DNA from: Pseudomonas nitroreducens NBRC 12694
GTDB taxonomy: Bacteria; Pseudomonadota; Gammaproteobacteria; Pseudomonadales; Pseudomonadaceae
DNA: 64,000 nt
Reading direction: 5' to 3'
Assembly (NCBI RefSeq): GCF_002091755.1
Contig: NZ_BDAI01000011.1
Span: 62,001-126,000 of the forward strand
In this document: positions 15,906 to 24,520 of the stretch, one piece after another
Layout of the letters: every line of letters starts with the position of its first letter
How positions within the stretch are numbered: the first letter of the stretch is position 1
The notes under the pieces: model-generated
Database searches by the model: none
Told to the model about the DNA's origin: nothing
The model's input: only the letters and a program-made list of their open reading frames with translations
Position numbers and translations under genes: made by a program

Positions 15906-16532
15906 TCAAACCTTGCGCCACACACTCGCCAGCCAGGGCTGCTGCTCGCGCGGCAGGCCGGTGGGGCGGTAGTAGTGTTCCAGCTCGCGGAATCCCGCGG
16001 CTTCCAGCAAGCGCGTCCAGTTCTGCAGATCGTGGTAGGAGCCATAGCGCCCGCCATTCCAGCCCTCCTGATTCTCCCCGCGCGGGTTGGAGCTGAACAG
16101 CACGCCACCCGGCTTCAGCGCTGCCTGCAACTGGCCGAGCACCCGTGGCAGTTCACTGCGCGGGACGTGGAACAGGCTGGCATTGGCATAGATACCGTCG
16201 AAGCGCTCGGCGGGCAGGTCGAGAGCCAGGAAGTCCTGCTGCCAGACCTCGCAGCCGCTGGTCTCGCGGGCCATGGCGACGAAGTCGGCGCAGCCGTCCA
16301 GGCCGACTGGCTCATGTCCCAGGCGCTTCAGTGCACACAGGTCACGCCCAGGACCACAGCCAAAGTCGAGCAGGGCGAAGGGCGCATCGCCCTGGATATG
16401 CCGCAGCAGCGCGGCGATGTTTTGGGTGACATCGTGGTCCCAGGTGCTTTCGCGAAACGCTTCGGCGCGCTCCTGGTAATGCTGCAGGGTCACGCGGGAA
16501 ATGTCCCGCAGGATCGGGTCTTCGGGGGGCAT
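15906..16532 (-). CDS. Class I SAM-dependent methyltransferase
   Basis: 208 residues. Motif I is FALLDFGCGPGRDLCALKRLGHEPVGLDGC (SAM-binding loop plus acidic residue), and motif II/III is RFDGIYANASLFHVPRSELPRVL and LKPGGVLFSSNPRG. The substrate is unknown. An upstream in-frame start would run into the divergent oxygenase's promoter region, so 16532 is preferred. It converges with the binding-protein gene across a REP. Confidence 0.82.
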   Translation of the reverse strand: MPPEDPILRDISRVTLQHYQERAEAFRESTWDHDVTQNIAALLRHIQGDAPFALLDFGCGPGRDLCALKRLGHEPVGLDGCADFVAMARETSGCEVWQQDFLALDLPAERFDGIYANASLFHVPRSELPRVLGQLQAALKPGGVLFSSNPRGENQEGWNGGRYGSYHDLQNWTRLLEAAGFRELEHYYRPTGLPREQQPWLASVWRKV

Positions 16533-16663
16533 GGCCGTGTTCGATCGAGAATGAGTGGTTGATTCTACAATGCGTCGCTGCGGGGCAGTTTGAAAGTCGG
16601 CCTCGGGGCGCGCTGGGGCAGGGGCGAACCTAGACTGGAGCCTGGTTTCCACGGACCTTCAAG

Positions 16664-17383
16664 ATGCCCGTCATCCCCATCCTTGCCCATCGAATCGCTG
16701 CCCTGGACTGGCCGCTGCTGGCTGGGCGCCTTGACGCCGACGCCCATGCATTGATCCCGGGCCTGCTCGACAAGGCGCAATGCGAAGCCCTGCGCGCGCT
16801 CTACGACCAGGACGAGCCGTTTCGCAGCCGGGTGATCATGGCCCGGCACAACTTCGGCCTCGGTGAGTACCGTTACTTCGCCTATCCCTTGCCGGTACTG
16901 CTGCAGGCGTTGCGCGGAGCCTTCTATCCGCCACTGCGCGCCATCGCCAACTGCTGGCACGAGCGCATGGGTACCGGTATCCATTACCCGCCGGAGCACG
17001 CCGGCTTCCTCGCTCACTGCCATGCCGCCGGGCAGCGGCGGCCGACGCCCTTGCTGTTGCGCTACCGCGCCGGCGATTACAACTGCCTGCACCAGGACCT
17101 GTATGGGGAGCTGGCTTTCCCGTTGCAGGTGGCGATTCTGCTGTCGCAACCGGGCGAGGAGTTCGAGGGCGGCGAGTTCGTCCTCACCGAGCAGCGGCCG
17201 CGCATGCAGTCGCGGGTGGCCGTGGTGCCGCTCAGGCAGGGCGATGCCGTGGTGTTCGCCGTGGCCCAGCGGCCGGTACGTGGCGTGCGCGGCTACCACC
17301 GGGTCAACCTGCGCCATGGCGTCAGCCGCCTGCATACCGGTGAGCGCTTCACCCTCGGGGTGATCTTCCACGATGCGTTGTGA
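16664..17383 (+). CDS. 2OG-Fe(II) oxygenase family protein
   Basis: 239 residues. The double-stranded beta-helix ligands are visible: H and D in NCLHQDLYGEL (HxD), the distal His in HRVNLRHGVSRL, and the 2-oxoglutarate-binding Arg in GERFTLGVIFHDAL. ALIPGLLDKAQCEALRALYD near the start is typical of prolyl-hydroxylase-like members. The target is unknown. It begins 131 bp from the divergent methyltransferase gene and is followed 39 bp later by the SH3 gene. Confidence 0.85.
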   Translation: MPVIPILAHRIAALDWPLLAGRLDADAHALIPGLLDKAQCEALRALYDQDEPFRSRVIMARHNFGLGEYRYFAYPLPVLLQALRGAFYPPLRAIANCWHERMGTGIHYPPEHAGFLAHCHAAGQRRPTPLLLRYRAGDYNCLHQDLYGELAFPLQVAILLSQPGEEFEGGEFVLTEQRPRMQSRVAVVPLRQGDAVVFAVAQRPVRGVRGYHRVNLRHGVSRLHTGERFTLGVIFHDAL

Positions 17384-17422
17384 GGAGTAGCATGGATCGG
17401 TCGAGGGAGCCGGGAGAGAGAC

Positions 17423-17776
17423 ATGCACTACGAAGTGATTCAACGCCACCGTAGCGAGTACCCCACGCCCATCACCTTCGCCAAGGGGGCGCCGTTGTTC
17501 GTCGGCGAACGCTACGAAGGCGCCGAGGGCTGGGAAGACTGGTACTTCTGCTCCACGCCAGGGCAGCGCGAAGGCTGGGTGCCGGCGCAGGTGTTCAACA
17601 TGACCGCGCCAGGCGCCGGGGTGGCGATGGAGGACTACACCGCCCGCGAACTCGACGTGGAGGTCGGTGAGCGGCTCGAAGGCGGCCGCGAGCTCGGTGG
17701 CTGGCTCTGGTGCGTCCGCTCCGGTGGCGAGGCCGGCTGGGTGCCGCTGGATTGCCTGCAGGAAGTCAGCGCCTGA
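17423..17776 (+). CDS. Protein with two SH3-like domains
   Basis: 117 residues. Two similar halves are seen: residues about 1-60 (GAPLFVGERYEGAEGWEDWYFCSTPGQREGWVPAQVF) and 65-115 (ARELDVEVGERLEGGRELGGWLWCVRSGGEAGWVPLDCL). Each ends in the GWVP motif of SH3 folds. There is no signal peptide, so it is probably cytoplasmic. It may be co-transcribed with the oxygenase upstream. Function unknown. Its stop codon lies inside a hairpin shared with the convergent channel gene. Confidence 0.75.
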   Translation: MHYEVIQRHRSEYPTPITFAKGAPLFVGERYEGAEGWEDWYFCSTPGQREGWVPAQVFNMTAPGAGVAMEDYTARELDVEVGERLEGGRELGGWLWCVRSGGEAGWVPLDCLQEVSA

Positions 17777-17793
17777 CCCGGCGACGGGTCAGG
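17772..17793. terminator. Palindromic hairpin spanning two convergent stop codons
   Basis: CCTGACCCG (17772-17780), loop GCGA, CGGGTCAGG (17785-17793): a perfect 9-bp stem. The stop codons of the SH3 gene (17774-17776) and of the MscS gene (17789-17791, minus strand) sit at mirror positions in the stem. There is no T run on either side, so it may be a bidirectional transcript end or an mRNA 3' stabiliser. Confidence 0.6.
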
Positions 17794-19249
17794 CCTTGTA
17801 GCGGCGCCCGGCGTGCTGCCTGAGCCAGGCCATCAGCCCGCGCTGCTGCACCACTGTGGGTTGCTCGACCAGCAGCGCGGCGCTGGCCTTCTGGCGGAAG
17901 TCCAGCAGGCGGCCCATGGCCTCGGCGATCTCCTGGCGGGCTTCCATGCAGGGCGCCAGGGTTTCCTTGTCGATGTAATAGGCCGCGCCGTCGCTCATGG
18001 CGGTGAATTGCGCCTGCCAGCCGGAGCCGGTGAGCACGCCGGCCTCGCCGAAGACTTCGCCCGGCCCCATGCGTCCGGCTTCGATGCTCTGGGCATCCTG
18101 GGGCAGGGTGACGCTGACGACGCCCGAGTCGATGATCAGCAGGCGGTCGCTGACATCCCCCGGCGCCAGCAGCACTTCCCCTTGCTTGAAGGGCCGGCGC
18201 TGCATGCGGCTGGCCAGTTCGTCACGCTCCTCGTCCCGCAGCGCATCGAACAGCCCCGAGCGCACCAGCAACGCCCGCGCCCGCGAGGCGCTTTCGCGCA
18301 TCGGTGCGTCGGCCTCGGCCAGCAGGTTGATGCCGGCGGCCTGCAGGTGGCGGTAGGCAAGGTCGAACAACTGGTTGCGCACCTCGCGCTTCTCGCCCAT
18401 GGCGGCGACGAAGCCGCTCATCTCGTATTCCACACCATCGGGCGCGGACTTGCGCACGCTGACCGCCGGCGCCGGGTTGGCCAGCAGGGCGCGGCAGCCG
18501 CCGAGGGCGTGCTCCAGCGCCTCGATCACCTTGCGCGGGCGGATGTGCGGGCTGACCGTCAGGCTCACGCTGACGCCATACAGGTTCGCCGGGCGGCTGA
18601 GGTTGAGCACCTTGGCCTTGGCGGCGAGGGAGTTGGGCACCACGGCCAGCGTGCCCTGGGAGGTCTGCAGGTAGGTGGAGCGCCAGTCGATCTCGGTGAC
18701 CTTGCCCTCGATGCCGTCGATGGAGATCCAGTCGTCCAGCTGGTACGGCTTGGTGGTGTTCAGCACGATGCCGGAGAACACGTCGCTCAGGGTGCTCTGC
18801 AGCGCGAGGCCGAGGACGATGGCGACCACCCCGGAAGTCGCCAGCAGGCCCTTCACCGGTAGCTCCAGCACATAGCCGGCGGCAGCGATGATGGCGACCA
18901 GGAAGATCAGCGCGCCGACCACATCCTGCAGCAACCGCCCGCCATGGCCGATGCGCTGCACCAGCAGGAAGCCCAGCACGACCGTCAGGCAGCGCGCGGC
19001 GAACAGCCACCAGATGATCTGCACGGCGGTGGCGACCATGTGGCTGGGCAGGTCGTCCGCCCAGGGTGCGGCGCGCAGCGGGTTCATCCCGGCATTGAAC
19101 AGCAGCAGGCTGAACAGCAGGAAGCCGACCAGCCGCACGGCCAGGCGCCAATGCGGATGGGCCGGGCCGACCAGCCGCCAGAGCAGCAGGTCGATCAGCA
19201 GCAGGATGGGGGCGGCGAACAGTGGGTGGCTAGTGAGCAGGGCGGGCAT
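17789..19249 (-). CDS. MscS-family channel with C-terminal cyclic-nucleotide-binding-like domain
   Basis: 486 residues. About five hydrophobic helices lie in the first 165 residues. The MscS pore and beta domain follow (GLLATSGVVAIVLGLALQSTLSDVFSGIVLNTTKPYQLDDWISIDGIEGKVTEIDWRST, then VPNSLAAKAKVLNLSRP). From about residue 325 there is a cNMP-binding fold (LLAPGDVSDRLLIIDSGVVSV, GPGEVFGEAGVLTG). In the phosphate-binding cassette the usual Arg is replaced (GSGWQAQFTA), so cyclic-nucleotide binding is doubtful. It acts in the inner membrane, probably in osmotic or ionic homeostasis. Confidence 0.87.
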   Translation of the reverse strand: MPALLTSHPLFAAPILLLIDLLLWRLVGPAHPHWRLAVRLVGFLLFSLLLFNAGMNPLRAAPWADDLPSHMVATAVQIIWWLFAARCLTVVLGFLLVQRIGHGGRLLQDVVGALIFLVAIIAAAGYVLELPVKGLLATSGVVAIVLGLALQSTLSDVFSGIVLNTTKPYQLDDWISIDGIEGKVTEIDWRSTYLQTSQGTLAVVPNSLAAKAKVLNLSRPANLYGVSVSLTVSPHIRPRKVIEALEHALGGCRALLANPAPAVSVRKSAPDGVEYEMSGFVAAMGEKREVRNQLFDLAYRHLQAAGINLLAEADAPMRESASRARALLVRSGLFDALRDEERDELASRMQRRPFKQGEVLLAPGDVSDRLLIIDSGVVSVTLPQDAQSIEAGRMGPGEVFGEAGVLTGSGWQAQFTAMSDGAAYYIDKETLAPCMEARQEIAEAMGRLLDFRQKASAALLVEQPTVVQQRGLMAWLRQHAGRRYKA

Positions 19250-19310
19250 CGAGCCTCTCCTTGGAGCGATCGCAAGAAGATGGCACAGAAAGCGCTTTCT
19301 GGCAGCGGCC

Positions 19311-19979
19311 TCAGCTCGGGTTGTGCGGGTTCACCAGCTTCAGCCATTCATCGGTCTCGACTTCGCCGGCGATGCGCAACCGCGGCTGGGCCTCGTCGAA
19401 CAGCACCAGGGCGCTGCCGTACTCGGGCGTGTCGGTCTCGCGCACCTTGAGGTTCTCGCGCAGGAGGTCGAAGCATTCGCTGTGGGTGACCAGCACCAGG
19501 TTGCGGTGCTCGGCCTTGTGTTCGCGGATCTGCGCGGCGAGGTCGCCGTCCTTGCAGGTGAGCAGCCAGTCCTGGCGCGCCACGCTGCGGTCGAACATCA
19601 GGTCGGCGGTCTGCATGGTGCGGTTGGCCGGGCTGCTGTAGATGTCGGTGGCGGTCAGGCCCAGGCGGGTGATGCTCTCGCCCATGCTCCGTGCCAGGGC
19701 GGCGGCACGCTCGGTGATGCCGTCGGCGGCGCCCAGGCATTCGGCGCTGGAGCGGTCGCAGCGCTCCATGTGACGGACCAGCAGGACGACTCCGCCACGG
19801 GCCCAGTTCTGTGCGAACAGGCTGCTGCTGGGCACGTCCTCCAGTGGCGAGGGCAGCGCGCGCCAGGCCACCAGGGCGAGGGTGGTGCAGGTCAGCAGGG
19901 AAGCGGCCAGAAGGCGAAGGCGGGGCAAGGGCGATCCTCGGCGGTGGCTGCCGCGCGGGATGCGGGAAGCTGGGCGCAT
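19311..19979 (-). CDS. Membrane-anchored histidine phosphatase superfamily protein
   Basis: 222 residues. An N-terminal hydrophobic segment (RLRLLAASLLTCTTLALVAW) should act as signal anchor or signal peptide. The catalytic domain has VVLLVRHMERCD in place of the usual RHGE, and the second His in LVLVTHSECFDLL. It could act on a periplasmic phosphoester. Start choice is uncertain: the ATG at 19979 has no good ribosome site, and a TTG at 19928 is preceded by GAGGAT and would give a 205-residue protein. It lies 61 bp upstream of the channel gene on the same strand. Confidence 0.72.
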   Translation of the reverse strand: MRPASRIPRGSHRRGSPLPRLRLLAASLLTCTTLALVAWRALPSPLEDVPSSSLFAQNWARGGVVLLVRHMERCDRSSAECLGAADGITERAAALARSMGESITRLGLTATDIYSSPANRTMQTADLMFDRSVARQDWLLTCKDGDLAAQIREHKAEHRNLVLVTHSECFDLLRENLKVRETDTPEYGSALVLFDEAQPRLRIAGEVETDEWLKLVNPHNPS

Positions 19980-20063
19980 GTTGCACCGGGCGGGTGACAA
20001 TCACGCGATGGGTTGATGACGAGGCGCTGATGAAAGTTCCGCCTGCCCATCGGAAGATCGAGT

Positions 20064-21023
20064 CTAACGAGGGCTTTCGACCACGCTGACGGTGGCGGTG
20101 GTGCCGGCGCGCAGGCGGTCACGGCCCTTGTAGTCCGGGGCGATGGCGATGCGTACCGGGATGCGCTGGGCCAGTTTGACCCAGGTGTAGCTCGGGTTGA
20201 TGTTCGCCAGCAGGCGCGCACCGGGGGCGTTCTCGCGGTCGGTGATGGCGAATGCGATGCTTTCGACGCGGCCGGCGAAGCGCTCGCCGCTCATCAGTTG
20301 CACGTTCACCGCGTCGCCCTCGCGGATGCGCGGCAGCTTGGTTTCCTCGAAGTAGCCGCCGACGTAGAAGGAATCGCTGTCCACCAGCGCCACCAGCGAG
20401 TGGCCGGCGGTGGCGTAGTCGCCGGCGCGAGTCAGCAGGTTGGTCACGTAGCCGTTCACCGGCGCCACCACCTGGGTGCGTTCCAGATCGAGGCGGGCCT
20501 GTTTCTGCGCGGCCTCGGCGAGGCTGACATTGGCTTGCGCCAGCCCCAGGTTGGCTTGCTCGCGCAGCAGTTGCGCCTCGGCCACGGTGACGTCGGTGTG
20601 AGCCTTCTCCCACTCCTCGTTGGAGATTGCCGAGCGGGCCTTGAGCGCCTTGCGGCGGACTTCCTCGCTCTGCCGCTGACGCAGCAGCGCCTGGTTGGCA
20701 GCGATGGCGGCCTGGGACTGGCCGAGCGCGGCGCGGGCGACTTCCACCGCGCGATCGGCGTGCAATACCGCCAGCTCGTAGCGCGCCGGGTCGATGCTCA
20801 GCAACAGGTCGCCCTTGCTGACGTGCTGGTTGTCCTTCACCCGCAATTCGACGATGCGCCCGGTGACGTCGGCCGAGACCGTCACCACGTCGGCACGCAC
20901 CCGGGCGTCGCGGGTCCAGGGCGCACGGGTGTAGTAGGTCCAGGCGAAGAAGCCGAGGACCAGGGCGAGCGCCACGACGGCCAGGGTGATCAGCGGCGGT
21001 AGGGCTTTGCGCAGGCCGGCCAT
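20064..21023 (-). CDS. HlyD-family membrane fusion protein (AaeA-like)
   Basis: 319 residues. One N-terminal membrane helix (LITLAVVALALVLGFFAWTYYT), then a biotinyl-lipoyl-like domain split by a helical hairpin (RVKDNQHVSKGDLLLSIDPARYELAVLHADRAVEVARAALGQSQ) and the second half (QVVAPVNGYVTNLLTRAGDYATAGHSLVALVDSDSFYVGGYFEETKLPRIREGD). It links the inner-membrane FUSC protein to the periplasm or an outer-membrane channel. It directly follows the DUF1656 gene (start 21023, previous stop 21024), the classic AaeB-AaeX-AaeA order. Confidence 0.88.
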   Translation of the reverse strand: MAGLRKALPPLITLAVVALALVLGFFAWTYYTRAPWTRDARVRADVVTVSADVTGRIVELRVKDNQHVSKGDLLLSIDPARYELAVLHADRAVEVARAALGQSQAAIAANQALLRQRQSEEVRRKALKARSAISNEEWEKAHTDVTVAEAQLLREQANLGLAQANVSLAEAAQKQARLDLERTQVVAPVNGYVTNLLTRAGDYATAGHSLVALVDSDSFYVGGYFEETKLPRIREGDAVNVQLMSGERFAGRVESIAFAITDRENAPGARLLANINPSYTWVKLAQRIPVRIAIAPDYKGRDRLRAGTTATVSVVESPR

Positions 21024-21230
21024 TCAGTGCAGGGCTCCCATGAGCAGGATCAGGCCGGCACAGAGGCAGGCGTAGAGCGCTCCTTCGAACAGCGCCTCGT
21101 GCCAGACCAGGCGCAACACGCCGAGTCGGCGCAGGCTCCAGTCCAGCAGCAGGAAGATCGGCAAGGCCAGCAGCAGGGCCTGGGCCAGCGGCGGCAGGTA
21201 GACCCCGCCCAATTCGATATCAACGGGCAT
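21024..21230 (-). CDS. DUF1656 small membrane protein (AaeX-like)
   Basis: 68 residues, MPVDIELGGVYLPPLAQALLLALPIFLLLDW, then a second helix (LYACLCAGLILLMGALH). DUF1656/AaeX proteins accompany FUSC and HlyD partners in aromatic acid efflux pumps. Its start overlaps the end of the FUSC gene by 11 bp, and its stop abuts the HlyD start, so the three genes form one tightly coupled operon. Confidence 0.85.
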   Translation of the reverse strand: MPVDIELGGVYLPPLAQALLLALPIFLLLDWSLRRLGVLRLVWHEALFEGALYACLCAGLILLMGALH

Positions 21231-23385
21231 GCAGCGCGGGTTCCCCAGGGTCGTCGTGGAAGGCGGTGGATTCGCCGTAAAGGTCGCGGAAGCGCTCCAG
21301 CAGATCGGCGGCCACCAGCAGCGCCACGCCGCTGACGAACACCGGGCGCATGGCGTCGCCGCTGGGGTAGCTGCCGAGGCTCTGCAGCTCGTCCAGCTCA
21401 TTTCCCAGCTCGCGCATCGCCGGCAGCACCCGGTGCAGCGGGGCGGCGGGTGGCTGGTCGAGGCAGGCGGCGAGCTCATCCAGCAGCAGCGACAGTCGGG
21501 CGCGCAGGGTTTGCGGCAGGCCGCCGGGGTTGAGGCTCTCGCGGCGCAACTGGTGCAGCACCACGCCCAGGGTCATGCTCGCCAGGCTGCACTGGAAGCG
21601 CTCGCCGGACTGGCTGTCGCGCGCCGCCGGCAGCAGCCCGAGCATGATTGCCAGGCGATCCACCATGCGGCTCTCGAACAGGAAGCGGCGCGCCTCGCTG
21701 GGTTTGGACAGCAGCACCGAGCGCACCTCGGCGCGGGTCCGCCGCGACTGGCGGCGCAGGCGGGCGTCGGCGTCGAAGGGGAACACCCAGGCGTACACCA
21801 GCAGCGCCAGCACGCCGGCGCTGACATAGCCACCGGCGAACTCGAACCATTGCAGCGACGTGTTGATCCACGCGCCCTGGTTCTGCGGGCCCACCAGCAG
21901 GAAGGTTGACAGCCCCAGGCCGATGCCGATCCCGGCGGTCTGCGGATTGGCCAGGCCCACCGCGATCACGTACAGCAGCGGCGTGAGGAACAGTGCGAGC
22001 ATCTCGAAGTCGCCGACGCTGGGTAGCAGAAGGAATTGCAGCAACGCCGCCGCCACCAGCGCCATAGCCAGCCCGCGCATGTACGCCAGGCTGGCCATGA
22101 GCGGGCGCGGGAAGGTGGCCAGCAGGGAGCAGAGGATGCCGATCAGGATCATCCCGGCGCGGGCGCCGTCCCAGGCGGTTTCCACCCAGATCCAGCCGGC
22201 GCAGCACAGCGCGACGAAGGCGCGGGTGGCGTTCATCGCGGCGAGGTGGAAGTCCAGGTGCAGCGCCTGGGCCTGGCTCTGCCGGTAGGTGCTGCTGCCG
22301 GGTCGGCCTTCCTGGATGGCTTCGCTGAGCTCGATCATCTCGTCCAGCTGCTGCATCAGCCGCGCCTGTTCGAATCGCAGTGCCCAGGCCAGCGAGCGCA
22401 GCGAGGCGGGCAGCCCGTCGGCCAGCTCCTCGGCCTGCCGCGCAGCAGCGTCGAAGCGCTGGCGCAGCTGGGTGATGCGTCGGCGAGTGGTATTGGGCAG
22501 GGAGCGACCGAATTCGGCCAGTTCCTCCAGACAGGCCAGTTCGTCTTCGCGCAGCCGTCGCACGGATTCGGGCAGCGGGCCGGTCAGCCGGGCTTCGATC
22601 AGCTTGCGCTGGCGCCGCAGAATGGCCAGGCGCGAGGTCATCAGCACCAGCTGGTTGGCCAGTTGCTGCACCAGTTCGTTGGCGCCGCGCAGGCGCGGGG
22701 CGTCGAAATACAGGTGGCGGCGCAACATTTCCAGGGCGGCGATCTCGCCCAGCAGTTGCTTCTGCCTTTGCTGGAAGTCCTCTTCCGGCTCCTCGCCGCG
22801 GATCACCGCAGCGGCATGCACGGCGATCAAGCGGATCAGTTGGTCGACCTTGGCGAAATACCCCCGAGCTACGCTCTGTGGGCGAGCGAAGAACAGGCTG
22901 ACCAGAGTGACGCAGGCGACGCCGAGCAAGGTCTCGGTGACGCGGGTGATGGCCAGGGTGTAGGTGGATTCGGGCGCCGGCTGGGCCAGCAGGGCGACTA
23001 TCACAGCGGTGAAGCCGCTGAGCACGAAGGCATGGGAATGTGTGAAGCGCATCAGCGTGCCGCCGGCCGTGCAGATCGCCAGCCACAGCGCCAGGGTGAC
23101 GATGAAGGGCAGGGGCGCCTGGGGGAACAGCGCCATGATCGCCACCGCGACCATGGCGCCGATGGTGGTGCCGATCACCTGGGCGAAGCTCTTCTGCAGC
23201 GTCATGCCGGCCAGCGGGGTGCTGATGATGACGACCGTCATGGTCGCCCACTTGGGCTGGTCGAGGTCGAGCAGGAACGCCAGGTACAGCGTCAGCAGGC
23301 CCGCGACTACGGTGCGCAGGGCAAACAGCAGGGTGTCGCGGCCGGGATGGATGATGGCGCGCAGGTACAGCAGCATGGGTGACAT
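21220..23385 (-). CDS. FUSC family inner-membrane efflux protein (AaeB-like)
   Basis: 721 residues with two hydrophobic blocks, about residues 15-165 (DLDQPKWATMTVVIISTPLAGMTLQKSF and later) and about 380-530, each of several helices, separated by a long Arg/Leu/Glu-rich cytoplasmic region. DQPxWAxxTVxIxxxPxxGxxxxKxxxRxxGT is the FUSC signature. With the DUF1656 and HlyD genes it should export aromatic acids or other small organic acids; the substrate is unassigned. The start could be M1 or M4. Confidence 0.88.
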   Translation of the reverse strand: MSPMLLYLRAIIHPGRDTLLFALRTVVAGLLTLYLAFLLDLDQPKWATMTVVIISTPLAGMTLQKSFAQVIGTTIGAMVAVAIMALFPQAPLPFIVTLALWLAICTAGGTLMRFTHSHAFVLSGFTAVIVALLAQPAPESTYTLAITRVTETLLGVACVTLVSLFFARPQSVARGYFAKVDQLIRLIAVHAAAVIRGEEPEEDFQQRQKQLLGEIAALEMLRRHLYFDAPRLRGANELVQQLANQLVLMTSRLAILRRQRKLIEARLTGPLPESVRRLREDELACLEELAEFGRSLPNTTRRRITQLRQRFDAAARQAEELADGLPASLRSLAWALRFEQARLMQQLDEMIELSEAIQEGRPGSSTYRQSQAQALHLDFHLAAMNATRAFVALCCAGWIWVETAWDGARAGMILIGILCSLLATFPRPLMASLAYMRGLAMALVAAALLQFLLLPSVGDFEMLALFLTPLLYVIAVGLANPQTAGIGIGLGLSTFLLVGPQNQGAWINTSLQWFEFAGGYVSAGVLALLVYAWVFPFDADARLRRQSRRTRAEVRSVLLSKPSEARRFLFESRMVDRLAIMLGLLPAARDSQSGERFQCSLASMTLGVVLHQLRRESLNPGGLPQTLRARLSLLLDELAACLDQPPAAPLHRVLPAMRELGNELDELQSLGSYPSGDAMRPVFVSGVALLVAADLLERFRDLYGESTAFHDDPGEPALHAR

Positions 23386-23486
23386 GCCGGGCCCTCGATC
23401 TTGGCGGGAGGACGCCCGTCGATGCGGTGCGTCGCGAACCCTGTTCAGTGTGGTCGAGGTTTTCCAGCTGTGGGAAATTTCTTAGG

Positions 23487-24392
23487 TCAGCCGGTGGCGT
23501 GCAGGGACTGCGCCAGGCGCTCCTGGATGAAGTCGAGGAAACACTGGATACGCAACGCCAGTTGCGAGTTGCGGTAGTACACCGCGTGGATTGGCTGGCG
23601 ACGCTCACTGGTCAGCTCCGGCAGCACTCGTACCAGCCGCCCGGCACGGATGTCGTCGCAGGTCATGAAGCTGGCGAGGCAGGCGATGCCCTGGCCACCG
23701 ATGGCCAGTTGGCGCAGGGTCTCGCCGCTGGAGGCGGACAGCGACGGATTGATGGTCAGGGTATCGCCACCAGCGTGACGGATCGGCCAGATGTTCAGCG
23801 CTTCGGGCTGGGTGAAGCCCAGCAGCGAGTGGCCGAGCAGCTCTTCCAGGTTGCCCGGCGTCCCGTGGCGCTCCAGGTACTGCGGCGCCGCCAGCAGGTT
23901 CAGCCGGCTGCTGCCCAGGGGGCGCGCGTGCAGGCTGGAGTCGGCGAGGTGGCCGATGCGGATGGCGATGTCGGTGCTCTGCTCCAGCAGGTCGATGTTG
24001 AGGTCGTTGGTATTGAGCTGCAGCTCGATGTCCGGGTAGCGCTCGCGGAAGGCACCGATATGCGGCACCACGGCGTGCAGCATGAAGGGCGAGGCAGCGT
24101 TGATCCGCAGGCGTCCGGCCGGGGATTGCTGGCGCAGGGCCAGGCGCTCTTCCAGGGCATCCATCTGTTCGAGGATGTGCCGGGCGTTCTCCAGGAAGAA
24201 CTCGCCTTCCTCGGTCAGCTTCATCCGTCGCGTGGTGCGGTTGAGCAGGGTGGTGCCGAGTTTCTCCTCCAGCTTCGACAATGCCCGGCTCACGGCCGAG
24301 GGCGTCAGCCCCAGTTGCTCGGCGGCGGCGGTGATGGAGCCGCAGTCGATCACCGTGGCGAAGGTCTTGAGTTCGTCGGAGTGGGCTTTCAT
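23487..24392 (-). CDS. LysR-family regulator upstream of the efflux trio
   Basis: 301 residues. HTH: MKAHSDELKTFATVIDCGSITAAAEQLGLTPSAVSRALSKLEEKLG, with TTLLNRTTRRMKLTEEGEFFLENAR. This is the CrgA/DsdC-type LysR group with RTTRRMxLTxEG. It lies on the same strand as the SDR gene upstream and 101 bp before the FUSC gene downstream, so it could control either. The regulated promoter is not obvious. Start at 24392 is selected because further upstream lies a REP. Confidence 0.83.
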   Translation of the reverse strand: MKAHSDELKTFATVIDCGSITAAAEQLGLTPSAVSRALSKLEEKLGTTLLNRTTRRMKLTEEGEFFLENARHILEQMDALEERLALRQQSPAGRLRINAASPFMLHAVVPHIGAFRERYPDIELQLNTNDLNIDLLEQSTDIAIRIGHLADSSLHARPLGSSRLNLLAAPQYLERHGTPGNLEELLGHSLLGFTQPEALNIWPIRHAGGDTLTINPSLSASSGETLRQLAIGGQGIACLASFMTCDDIRAGRLVRVLPELTSERRQPIHAVYYRNSQLALRIQCFLDFIQERLAQSLHATG

Positions 24393-24439
24393 CGGTGGGC
24401 CTGTTCGGGAGCGGCGGGGTGGATGGTAGCGGCTGGCTT

Positions 24440-24510
24440 TTGCAGGAGCGAGCTTGCTCGCGAACCAACCTTGGCTGCGATGCGGTTCGCGAGCAAGCTC
24501 GCTCCTATAG
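24440..24510. repeat. REP pair (type A)
   Basis: Arms GCAGGAGCGAGCTTGCTCGC (from 24442) and GCGAGCAAGCTCGCTCCTAT (to about 24508), between the SDR gene and the LysR gene on the same strand. Confidence 0.85.
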
Positions 24511-24520
24511 GGTGGCGCCG

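Noticed and set aside
19311..23382. Several long open frames antisense to the phosphatase, HlyD and FUSC genes
   Set aside because: They lie opposite genes with clear family motifs and are Gln/Ala/Arg-rich translations typical of antisense frames in high-GC DNA.
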